Of a stretch of 64,000 nt of DNA, positions 1 to 7,837 are shown in pieces. Source of the DNA: Pseudanabaena sp. PCC 7367. Its GTDB lineage: Bacteria > Cyanobacteriota > Cyanobacteriia > Pseudanabaenales > Pseudanabaenaceae. Location of the stretch: assembly GCF_000317065.1 (NCBI RefSeq), contig NC_019701.1:2676001-2740000 (forward strand), in the 5' to 3' direction. Positions within the stretch are counted from its first letter, which is position 1. Each line of letters begins with the position of its first letter. Position numbers and translations under genes: made by a program. Below the pieces are notes generated by a model. It worked only from the letters and a program-made list of their open reading frames with translations. It was not told the DNA's origin and did no database searches.

Positions 1-102
1 TATTGCCTCCTTGCTAATCCAGAAAATTAGACTTCCTCTCTGTTTGAGGCTTTTGTTATACTCTTGCCAGTTGCGGACGCGGTATTGTGGGGGTTTTTTC
101 AT
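1..102 (-). CDS. IS5-family transposase, N-terminal 34 residues (partial)
   Basis: An open frame starts with ATG at 102 and runs off the left edge. Its 34 residues contain RNWQEYNKSLKQRGSL followed by IFWIS, the hallmark N-terminus of IS5-group DDE transposases in cyanobacteria (consensus NWxEYNxxLxxRGSLxxW). The catalytic residues lie outside the window, so activity cannot be assessed. The position just inside the GGCGTTGTTGCA end fits the usual layout of these elements. Confidence 0.75.
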   Translation of the reverse strand, partial: MKKPPQYRVRNWQEYNKSLKQRGSLIFWISKEAI

Positions 103-156
103 GGTAGTTAAAACGTACCATAACCTACCGCTCCGTTTCTTTTATGCAACAACGCC
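1..156 (-). mobile_element. 5' end of an IS5-type insertion sequence, cut by the window edge
   Basis: The outer end is placed at about 156 because the minus strand there begins GGCGTTGTTGCATAAA (141-156), a terminal sequence typical of IS5-group elements. A transposase start follows about 55 bp inside. Only the 5' end is in the window, so completeness, target duplication and the other inverted repeat cannot be judged. Confidence 0.65.
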
Positions 157-307
157 GTGGTGATCTATAAAAATAGTCGCTCCGTCCACCGCGATCGCCA
201 AACCCAAAATCTGTAGCCTAGAATAATATTGCCACTCCCTAAACCAGCTAACATAGCAACAAATTGCCAACCAGAACCCCAAAACCTAGGAATTAGGAAT
301 ACCGATC

Positions 308-1948
308 TTGCTAGAACAACAAATCAAACCCTCGATCGCCAAATTGAGCCTACCGCGCACCATTCGCCCCGTCGGTGCATACACCATGTTTAGCCTGATC
401 TGGCACACGATCGACGGCAAGCAATACGCAATCTCCCTCGATGCATATACTGGCAATCTGCTTAAAATCGATCCACTCACCGAATCAGCCACCGTGCTCA
501 ACTGCCACACCACCGAGCAATTTCGGGATGCCACCGGCATATCAATCAGTGGCGATACCCTGTGGGTGGCCAAAGACAACGGTATTTTTTATTGCAGCAT
601 GACCACCTTCGAGCTGCTGCCGTTCATGGAGTTGCCCAACAAAATCAATGGGATCGCCGTGTCCGAAGGGGCAGTTTATGCCAGCTCCCAGGAAGTAAAT
701 TGTATTTTTGTGGTGGGTCGAGCCACCAGGGGTTTAATTCGGGTCATGCCCGCGCCAGGAATTGGGCCAGAGTGGCTCACGATCCACGAAGGGGATCTGT
801 GGGTCAGCGATCGCGGCGAAGAAACCATCTATCAACTTGATCCCAAAACCGCCGATGTCAAAATGCGCGCCCTCACCCCCTTTGCCAACCCAACCGGATT
901 GGACTTTTGCGGCAGCGATCTCTATGTGGTCTATACGGGTGATGAATTTTACATTCGAGATAACCCCAATGATCCCGACCCGCTCTCGGTGCAAGTGCGC
1001 GATCGCACCTTTATACATCAGCTAGAGCTAATCCACGTAGTTGATCAAACACCCCGCTACACCCTTTCCAATGGTTATCTGGTGGAGATGACCTACTTAG
1101 AAGAAATCTCCCAGGAGGAACCCAAAGATGTGCATAACCTGACCTGGCGGATCGCCCTGCCCACCGATACCGATCGGCAAAAGTTGCGATCGATCGATCC
1201 GATGGGTATCCCCTTCACCGAGGAGATCGTAGATGGGCAGCGAGTGGCTGTGTTTAACATTGGTGAACTGCGGGCAGGCGAGGCCAAGCTATTTGGTTGG
1301 AAGGCCACCCTGGAGCTACGCGGGATCAAGTATGAAGTACCGTTCGAGGAAGCGGCCACCGACGAAATGCCCTCGGAGCATCTCCAGGTTACCTATCTGG
1401 TGGATGATGATGGCCTGGAAATGATGCATCCAACCGTGATGGCGGCGGCCAGGGAAGCGGTGGGCGATGAGACTAATATCCTCAAAAAAATGCTGCTGAT
1501 CCGTGATTATGTCTACGACAAGCTATCCTACCGAATGCAACCTTATATTCAAAGCCCCGATGAAGTGTTGGTGCGCGGTACGGCCTCCTGCGGTGAATAT
1601 GTGGGCGTGTTGCTGGCGCTGGCCAGGCTAAATGGGATTGTCTGCCGCACCGTGGGGCGCTATAAATGTCCACCCTTTGCCGATCAGCATAATCTACCGC
1701 TCGATCAGTATTACAACCATGTCTGGATTGAGTTTTATATCCCTGGGATCGGCTGGCTACCAATGGAGTCTAATCCCGACGATACGGGCGTGCGGCCATA
1801 TCCAACCCGCTTTTTTATGGGTTTGCCCTGGTATCACGTCGAAATTGGCAAGGGGATCACCTTCGAGACGATCAAGCCCCAGCCCTTTTCGATCGGTGAA
1901 TTGGCAGTTAACCACGTCCGGTTCAAGATTTTGAAAGAGCTGGACTAG
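308..1948 (+). CDS. Beta-propeller plus transglutaminase-like cysteine-protease-fold protein
   Basis: 546 residues. The N-terminal half (about 30-230) has repeated strand patterns such as LWVAKDNGIFY, VYASSQEVNCIFVV and LWVSDRGEETIYQLD, suggesting an NHL/SMP-30-type propeller. The C-terminal part carries a transglutaminase-like domain with the catalytic Cys in RGTASCGEYVG and the His in YYNHVWIEFY, followed by GWLPMESNPDD. No signal peptide or membrane segment is visible. The start is uncertain: TTG at 308 follows AGGAATTAGGA, while ATG at 386 is the first ATG; residues before it look like ordered propeller sequence, which favours TTG. The substrate is unknown; the domain could be a peptidase or an inactive binding module. 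It stands alone, upstream of efp in the same direction. Confidence 0.75.
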   Translation: MLEQQIKPSIAKLSLPRTIRPVGAYTMFSLIWHTIDGKQYAISLDAYTGNLLKIDPLTESATVLNCHTTEQFRDATGISISGDTLWVAKDNGIFYCSMTTFELLPFMELPNKINGIAVSEGAVYASSQEVNCIFVVGRATRGLIRVMPAPGIGPEWLTIHEGDLWVSDRGEETIYQLDPKTADVKMRALTPFANPTGLDFCGSDLYVVYTGDEFYIRDNPNDPDPLSVQVRDRTFIHQLELIHVVDQTPRYTLSNGYLVEMTYLEEISQEEPKDVHNLTWRIALPTDTDRQKLRSIDPMGIPFTEEIVDGQRVAVFNIGELRAGEAKLFGWKATLELRGIKYEVPFEEAATDEMPSEHLQVTYLVDDDGLEMMHPTVMAAAREAVGDETNILKKMLLIRDYVYDKLSYRMQPYIQSPDEVLVRGTASCGEYVGVLLALARLNGIVCRTVGRYKCPPFADQHNLPLDQYYNHVWIEFYIPGIGWLPMESNPDDTGVRPYPTRFFMGLPWYHVEIGKGITFETIKPQPFSIGELAVNHVRFKILKELD

Positions 1949-2200
1949 CCCCTGATAAACTTGCCTAAATCTGGATTAATTTTGATTAGTTAAAAACCAT
2001 AACCAGGTTACCGCTCTGCGGTAGAATGACTCTGGCAATTAATGCCACTAGTGGGCAGCTAGATATGCGCCTTCTGTCTAGATATTTATGTAATGTTTAT
2101 GTAGATGGTTATGTAGTAACTAGACAATAAGTGACGCAACCAAACACAGGTAAAATGCTGTGCCTACAGCTACCAATCAGTAAAGATTACGCTAGGTAAT

Positions 2201-2761
2201 ATGATCTCTAGTAACGACTTTAGACCCGGTGTGACGATCGAACTAGACGGCGACGCGTGGCGGGTGGTTGAATTCCTCCACGTGAAGCCAGGCAAAGGGT
2301 CGGCATTTGTCCGTACCAAGCTCAAAAATGCCCAAACTGGCAGCACAATTGAACGCACCTTTCGCGCTGGGGAAACGGTACCGCAGGCAGTAATCGAAAA
2401 AAATGCCATGCAATATACCTATATGGATAGCGATCAATATGTGTTTATGGACATGAGCACCTACGAAGAATCGCGCCTGACTGCTGCTCAGATTGGCGAT
2501 CGGGTCAAGTACCTCAAAGAAACCATGGAAGTGAACGTGATTACCTGGAACAACAAGGTAATTGATGTGGAGCTGCCAAATACGATCGTGTTGGAAATCA
2601 CTGAGACCGATCCTGGCGTTAAGGGTGATACGGCCACTGGTGGCACCAAGCCAGCGATCGTAGAAACCGGAGCACAAATTATGGTGCCGTTGTTCATTTC
2701 GATCGGTGAGAAGATCAAAATTGATACTCGTAGTGACAGTTATCTGGGGCGCGAAAATTAG
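2201..2761 (+). CDS. efp: Translation elongation factor P
   Basis: 186 residues, the normal length for EF-P, which binds stalled ribosomes between P and E sites and promotes peptide bonds at proline stretches. The N-terminal KOW-like domain holds the conserved loop [16 protein letters not shown] with the tip lysine at residue 32, the site modified in several bacteria. The two OB-fold domains follow, ending in the family-typical [13 protein letters not shown]. The ATG start at 2201 gives the standard N-terminus [10 protein letters not shown]. The stop overlaps the first base of accB (TAGTG), so the two are translationally coupled, a known cyanobacterial arrangement. Confidence 0.98.
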   Translation: MISSNDFRPGVTIELDGDAWRVVEFLHVKPGKGSAFVRTKLKNAQTGSTIERTFRAGETVPQAVIEKNAMQYTYMDSDQYVFMDMSTYEESRLTAAQIGDRVKYLKETMEVNVITWNNKVIDVELPNTIVLEITETDPGVKGDTATGGTKPAIVETGAQIMVPLFISIGEKIKIDTRSDSYLGREN

Positions 2762-3249
2762 TGGAATTTAGCCTGGAGCAGTTAAGAGAACTAATTAAAA
2801 TATTAGACCAAACCGATATCTCCGAATTGACTCTGGAGTCTGGCGATCTGCGGTTGAATATTCGCAAAAACGATCAAAAAATGGTGCAAGTAGCGCCAAT
2901 TGCTACCGCTCCAGCGATCGAGATGGCGGCAAATATTCCCGTGGCTGCCCCTCCCGCCGCTACGCCTCCAGCCCCAGAACCGGAGGTAGAAAACAACTGG
3001 GAAGAAATTACTTCACCAATGGTGGGTACGTTTTATCGTGCTCCTGCGCCAGGGGAACCAGCATTTGCGGAAGTTGGCGACCCGATCGGCAAGGGGCAAA
3101 CTGTCTGCATCATTGAGGCGATGAAGCTGATGAATGAGATCGAATCCGAGGTGAGCGGCAAGATTGTGGAAATTTTGGTAGATAATGCCCAACCAGTGGA
3201 ATATGGGCAAGTATTAATGCGGATCGATCCTGGTTCTAGTAATAAGTAG
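2761..3249 (+). CDS. accB: Acetyl-CoA carboxylase biotin carboxyl carrier protein
   Basis: 162 residues. It carries the biotin that shuttles CO2 between biotin carboxylase and carboxyltransferase in the first committed step of fatty-acid synthesis. An N-terminal assembly region (1-40) is followed by an Ala/Pro-rich linker (about 44-76) and the biotinyl domain (80-157) with the biotin site EAMKLMNE, Lys122. The GTG start at 2761 shares its G with the efp stop codon, so expression is probably coupled to efp. No accC lies nearby, so the complex is encoded at scattered loci. Confidence 0.97.
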   Translation: MEFSLEQLRELIKILDQTDISELTLESGDLRLNIRKNDQKMVQVAPIATAPAIEMAANIPVAAPPAATPPAPEPEVENNWEEITSPMVGTFYRAPAPGEPAFAEVGDPIGKGQTVCIIEAMKLMNEIESEVSGKIVEILVDNAQPVEYGQVLMRIDPGSSNK

Positions 3250-3476
3250 TTGCGGTCTCAGGTATCAGATAGGCATCAGGTATCAAAGTGATTATTGATG
3301 CCATCAGGTTCAATTAGTTGAATTTACTTGAGTCTAACGATCGCGGCTAGATAAGTTTGTAGTAGTTAATTTAGTAATTAATTTAACTGATTAGAGAATC
3401 TATCTACTGGGCAAGATTCCAGACCGAGGCTAAAGGGCTATAGTTCTAGACTGATCATCTAATGAATTAGCGCCAC

Positions 3477-4553
3477 ATGTATAACGTTGATTATGAACCG
3501 CCCCAACTGCTAAAAAACGGCACGGCAATGACCGTCTATACGGCATTTAGGGCAAGCAAAGATTGGCAAAAATATACCGCTGAACCGGAACCAACCTATC
3601 AAGAACATGTGTTCAAAGGGGCAGGCGATGTGCCACTGTTTGGGATCATGGCCAGGGCGGGACAAGAGCGATCGCGGGGGACGATTATTGGCACCTATGG
3701 CATCACCGGTGATGTGCAGGATCAATGGTTTCTGAGAATCCTGGGTCGTAAAGCCCATGCCCATAATTACAACGTGGTGTTATTTGATTGGCGTGCCCAC
3801 GGCAAAACAGCGGAGCTATCACCAACGCTTACCTCCGACGGCATTCATGAGGGCAAAGATTTTGTCTGTATTGCGGCTCAGGCAAAGGAACTGGGCTATG
3901 AACCCCCATTTTGGTTTGCTGGCTTTTCTTTGGGTGGGCAACTGGCACTGTGGGCAGTTCATGCGGCCAATACGATCGAGGCATGGCGATCGGAATGTAG
4001 TTTTAATATCGAACTTAGTAGCAATGAAATTGGCGGCGGTGCAGTAATTTGCCCCAGTGTGGACTCCAATCGATCGCTCCGCTATTTGATGAGTTCAACT
4101 GTTGGCAAACGCATCGATCGCGCCATTGCCCGACAATTAAAAAAATTAGTCAAGCGGATTCATGAAGCTCACCCCGGTACGATTGACCCGGAAGCAATCA
4201 AACGTGCCAATACGATCTGGGGTTTTGACCATGAATTCGTAATCGATCGGCTCGGCTTCCCCACCGTCGAAGCTTACTATGATGCCAGTAGCGCACTGCC
4301 GATTTTGCCTCAACTCGCCAAGCCAACCCTGGTAATTTATGCGGCGGATGACCCGATGTTCGATCCTACGATCGTGCCCGACTTGGATCATGCCTGTAGC
4401 CATAATCCCAAGATTGAGCTAATGCTGAGCGAGTATGGCGGTCATGTGGGTTTTATTAGCAATAAGGCTTGTCAGCGGCAATGGCAAGACCCCGATCGCT
4501 GGTGGGCTTGGAACAGGACGATGAATTGGTTTAATCAATATTCACCTGCTTAA
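3477..4553 (+). CDS. Alpha/beta-fold hydrolase (YheT-like)
   Basis: 358 residues with a complete Ser-Asp-His set of the alpha/beta hydrolase fold: nucleophile Ser151 in WFAGFSLGGQ, an acidic residue at Asp291/292 in YAADDPMFDP, and His323 in YGGHVGFIS. The GGHVGF motif and overall length resemble the YheT/ABHD1-3 hydrolase group. No signal peptide or membrane segment is seen, so it is probably cytosolic. The substrate cannot be told; esters or lipids are plausible from the family. The ATG at 3477 is the first good start. The gene is monocistronic, with 227 bp upstream to accB and 236 bp downstream to msrA. Confidence 0.8.
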   Translation: MYNVDYEPPQLLKNGTAMTVYTAFRASKDWQKYTAEPEPTYQEHVFKGAGDVPLFGIMARAGQERSRGTIIGTYGITGDVQDQWFLRILGRKAHAHNYNVVLFDWRAHGKTAELSPTLTSDGIHEGKDFVCIAAQAKELGYEPPFWFAGFSLGGQLALWAVHAANTIEAWRSECSFNIELSSNEIGGGAVICPSVDSNRSLRYLMSSTVGKRIDRAIARQLKKLVKRIHEAHPGTIDPEAIKRANTIWGFDHEFVIDRLGFPTVEAYYDASSALPILPQLAKPTLVIYAADDPMFDPTIVPDLDHACSHNPKIELMLSEYGGHVGFISNKACQRQWQDPDRWWAWNRTMNWFNQYSPA

Positions 4554-4789
4554 ATCAATGCTCAGCCTATGGATCATATGATAATTGTCAGGACTGAATA
4601 AAATTATTGCCTCTACATCCACATACAAATATTTCTAGGCTAATTAACATAACCATATCGGGCTATCAAAATACTACCGCAGACAATTAAGCAGGGCGAT
4701 CGCAATCCATTACCATAGCGATCGGCGTAACTAAATTAGCCCCTCACTTTAGACTTTAAATACATCATAAACACCCTTGCAAAATAACC

Positions 4790-5476
4790 ATGAAAAGATC
4801 GATCGCTTTCCTCGCCGCTGCTGCTCTTGGGTTGCTGCTAATCATGATGAATATTGGCACTCAGCCGACCAACTCTGCCCCACCATCTGTTAGTGCTATC
4901 GCCCAAGCAGAAATTGATAATCCTAACCTGGCAGTTGCCACCTTTGCTGGTGGTTGTTTTTGGTGTATGGAGCACCCATTTGACGAGATCGATGGCGTGC
5001 TAGAAACCACCTCTGGTTATACGGGTGGATCGGTGGAAAATCCTTCATATCGGCAGGTTTCATCGGGGCGTACTGGCCATGCGGAAGCGGTACAAATCAC
5101 CTATGACCCTAAAAAAGTAAGCTATGAAACGCTCTTAAACACTTTCTGGCGCAATGTCGATCCCCTTGATGCTGGTGGCCAATTCTGCGATCGCGGCAAT
5201 CAATATCGCACCGGCATCTTTGCCCATAGCCCTGAACAAAAAGCAGCGGCGATCGAGTCCAAACAGGAAATTGCCAAACAATTAAACAAGTCGATCGTTA
5301 CCGCAATCACCACAGCGGATGAATTCTATCCCGCCGAAGACTATCACCAAAACTATTATCAAACCCATTCGCTGCAATATAAATACTATCGCTATGCCTG
5401 CGGACGCGATCGGCGTTTAAATGCACTCTGGGGGCAGGATCAAGAAGCCTTGTCGCAAAAACGTATAAAGCTCTAA
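4790..5476 (+). CDS. msrA: Peptide methionine-S-sulfoxide reductase, exported form
   Basis: 228 residues. The MsrA domain starts near residue 46 with VATFAGGCFWCMEHPFDEIDG, where Cys56 is the catalytic cysteine of the GCFWC motif. It continues through GYTGG and YHQNYY. The first 40 residues (MKRS, hydrophobic stretch AFLAAAALGLLLIMM, then a cleavage-like SAIAQAE) form a signal peptide or lipid anchor, so the enzyme should repair oxidised methionines in the periplasm or thylakoid lumen. Most MsrA proteins are cytosolic, so this is a secreted paralogue. Its stop codon overlaps the stop of the convergent histidine kinase gene. Confidence 0.95.
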   Translation: MKRSIAFLAAAALGLLLIMMNIGTQPTNSAPPSVSAIAQAEIDNPNLAVATFAGGCFWCMEHPFDEIDGVLETTSGYTGGSVENPSYRQVSSGRTGHAEAVQITYDPKKVSYETLLNTFWRNVDPLDAGGQFCDRGNQYRTGIFAHSPEQKAAAIESKQEIAKQLNKSIVTAITTADEFYPAEDYHQNYYQTHSLQYKYYRYACGRDRRLNALWGQDQEALSQKRIKL

Positions 5477-7194
5477 ACTTGCTTGGGATTTGCTCTAGGT
5501 AAACCAACTGTAATTCTTGTACCTTGGCCAAGCTCGCTTTGGCAGGCAATCGTGCCGCCATTCATCTCTACGCAAGCTTTGACAATCGATAATCCCAACC
5601 CAGTACCTGCCAATGACTCAACGTTACTACCTCGATGAAAGGGTTGGAAAAGATCGGCTTGATCTGCGGCGGGAATGCCAATGCCATAATCTTGAATAAC
5701 CAGAATAATTTGTGAGGGTTGGCCATACAAACGCACCTCAACCTTACTGTTAGGTAGAGAATATTTGATGGCATTAGATAGGAGGTTGCTGACAATTTGT
5801 TGGAGTGCTTTTGGGTCGATATAAAAAGGGGGCACATTTCCGGTGATTTCAAATGTTATGAGGCGATCGGTTGCCTGTTCACAATATTCATTAATATATT
5901 TCGCCAGGAATTTCTCAATATCTAAGTAAATGGGTTGAAATGGAACTGCACCAATTTCCCTCTGATTCATAATCAGCATGTCATTGACTAAATTACTCAT
6001 ATGTCGGGCTCTCTCCGCAATCATATCGAGCAACTTTCCTTGTTTCGCAGTCGAAAGAGCCTTTTGATGCATTTTGAGAGTTGCTGCTGCTGCCAAAACA
6101 GAGGCTAAAGGTGATTGATATTCATGGGAAATGGTTGATAAAATATGAGATTTTAGCTTTCTCAGTTCATGTTCGCGTTTCAGGGCAATTTGAGTTTGAG
6201 ACAGCATCTCAGCTTGTTGAATGGCGAGGGCAAGTTGGGTTGCCAGTGCTTCGATTAGTTCAATTTCTTCCCCTTGCCAGGTGCGTGGCCGATCGCATTG
6301 ATGGGCGATTAGTACCCCCCACAGTTTCGAGATTCGATCGGGTGATGAACTTGAACTCAATAAAGATTCAGATTCCTGTCGATCGCTCAGCACATTTTGG
6401 GTCACTAGGAGCGGTACAACGATGCTAGCCTTCACCTCGAATTGCCTGAGCAGCTCTGAATAGCATGGGCTTAGCTGAACCAGAGCAATGTCGTTGATGA
6501 CAGATACTTTGCCTTTGGCATAGAGTTGCCCTGCTTGACTTTGGAAACAAGTGTCAACTATCTCTTGCTTCAAGGCGGAAGTCCATCCAGCATTAACGGA
6601 TTCCGCTACGACAAATCCTTTCATATTGGGCGCAAATTGATAAATTGAGATGCGATCGCAAGCCAATAACTGATGCACTTCAATGGTGGCGCGGCGGAGC
6701 ACCTGATCTAAATCTAGCGATTGCCGAATCCGTAGTGCGATCGTCGAAATCAATGCTTGACGTTTCTGGCTTTGGTCAAGTCGTTTTTGTAACTCAAACT
6801 TCGTTAAAGCATTGCGCACTGCCGATTGCAGCACATTAGCGGTGACCTGTTGTTTGATTAGATAATCATAAACTCCCTGCTTCATCGCATTGACAGCGGT
6901 GGCCTCATCCCCCTGTCCTGTGAGCATAATTACGGGAATGGATGATTCGGTAGTTTGATTTAAGGCTGCTAGCACTTCTAAGCCATCCATATCTGGCAAA
7001 TTAAAATCCAGCAGAATCACATCACAGTGGTTTTGCTGTAAACACAACAACCCTGCTTCGCCATCCTCAGCTTCTAGAATCTGATAAGAGCTATCAGTGT
7101 TTTTTAATAGATAGTTTTGGTAGAAGTAGCGATCTTCTGGCGAGTCATCAATAATTAAAATTGTTTTGGCATTGGTGGTTGGCACTGCCATCAC
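5473..7194 (-). CDS. Hybrid sensor: receiver - GAF (cyanobacteriochrome-like) - histidine kinase
   Basis: 573 residues. Receiver domain 10-125 with phospho-acceptor Asp63 (LLDFNLPDMDG). A GAF domain at about 155-330 has the signature CDRISIYQF...VVAES...GWTSAL and Cys244 in LSPCYSELLRQFEVKA, aligned with the bilin-binding Cys of cyanobacteriochromes, although the usual following His is Tyr. The HisKA dimerisation helix has His357 in ISHEYQSPL, and HATPase_c motifs include NLLSNAIKYS, DYGIGI and GTGLGLSIV. A serine-rich insertion near 268-288 interrupts the GAF. There is no membrane segment. It is the last gene of the phytochrome operon and may receive phosphate on its N-terminal receiver from the upstream kinase (inference). 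Confidence 0.9.
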   Translation of the reverse strand: MMAVPTTNAKTILIIDDSPEDRYFYQNYLLKNTDSSYQILEAEDGEAGLLCLQQNHCDVILLDFNLPDMDGLEVLAALNQTTESSIPVIMLTGQGDEATAVNAMKQGVYDYLIKQQVTANVLQSAVRNALTKFELQKRLDQSQKRQALISTIALRIRQSLDLDQVLRRATIEVHQLLACDRISIYQFAPNMKGFVVAESVNAGWTSALKQEIVDTCFQSQAGQLYAKGKVSVINDIALVQLSPCYSELLRQFEVKASIVVPLLVTQNVLSDRQESESLLSSSSSPDRISKLWGVLIAHQCDRPRTWQGEEIELIEALATQLALAIQQAEMLSQTQIALKREHELRKLKSHILSTISHEYQSPLASVLAAAATLKMHQKALSTAKQGKLLDMIAERARHMSNLVNDMLIMNQREIGAVPFQPIYLDIEKFLAKYINEYCEQATDRLITFEITGNVPPFYIDPKALQQIVSNLLSNAIKYSLPNSKVEVRLYGQPSQIILVIQDYGIGIPAADQADLFQPFHRGSNVESLAGTGLGLSIVKACVEMNGGTIACQSELGQGTRITVGLPRANPKQV

Positions 7195-7314
7195 CTCTCT
7201 ATGCAGCTACGCTTGGAACGAACTCGCCTATGATCATAAAGTCTTTAGCAATTCATTTTACCTGAAAATATACAGCTTATGATCTTATTGACTTGTGTAT
7301 CCACAGTTAGCAAG

Positions 7315-7767
7315 TTATTGATAAACACTAGGAGATATATTTGCCAATAACCAATAGTCTACAAATGCTTGGATCGTCAGCCGTAGTTTTCCCAATCCGA
7401 GCGGCTTAACTAGATAGCCATTGGCCCCATGATGATAACAAAATTCGATATCTTGCGGGCTATTAGAAGTTGTAAAGATCACCACCGGAATCTGCTGTAG
7501 TTGGATATCTTGCTTTAATTGCTCTAACACCTGCCTGCCGTCCGTTCCTGGCAAATTTAAATCAAGCAAAATCACCGCAGGGCGAGGAGCCTGTTTAGAC
7601 TTTTGGTAAGCTCCCTCGTGATACATAAAGTCAAGTACATCGTCACCATCTGTACATCGGTAGATCGGTTCATGCAAGATCGCGTCTTTAATCAAGCGTT
7701 GGATGATCTCAAAATCTGTATCATTATCTTCCACCACCAAAAGGGGGCAAGTTAGAGTATTTTCCAT
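7315..7767 (-). CDS. rcp1: Rcp1-type single-domain response regulator
   Basis: 150 residues, one receiver domain with no output domain. It has the acidic pair in VVEDND, phospho-acceptor Asp69 in VILLDLNLPGTDGRQ, TTSN in beta-4 and the conserved KP pair in YLVKPLG. The loop HEGAYQKSKQAPRP between alpha-2 and beta-3 is the extended loop typical of Rcp1-class phytochrome regulators. It lies 70 bp downstream of the phytochrome gene on the same strand, the arrangement of cph1-rcp1, so it is very probably the phosphoacceptor of that kinase. Confidence 0.92.
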   Translation of the reverse strand: MENTLTCPLLVVEDNDTDFEIIQRLIKDAILHEPIYRCTDGDDVLDFMYHEGAYQKSKQAPRPAVILLDLNLPGTDGRQVLEQLKQDIQLQQIPVVIFTTSNSPQDIEFCYHHGANGYLVKPLGLGKLRLTIQAFVDYWLLANISPSVYQ

Positions 7768-7837
7768 AAATTAAGATTTTTGCTGGGAAATTTTTGTTGT
7801 TTTTGTAAACTGATAAATTTTGCAAAATAACGAATAT

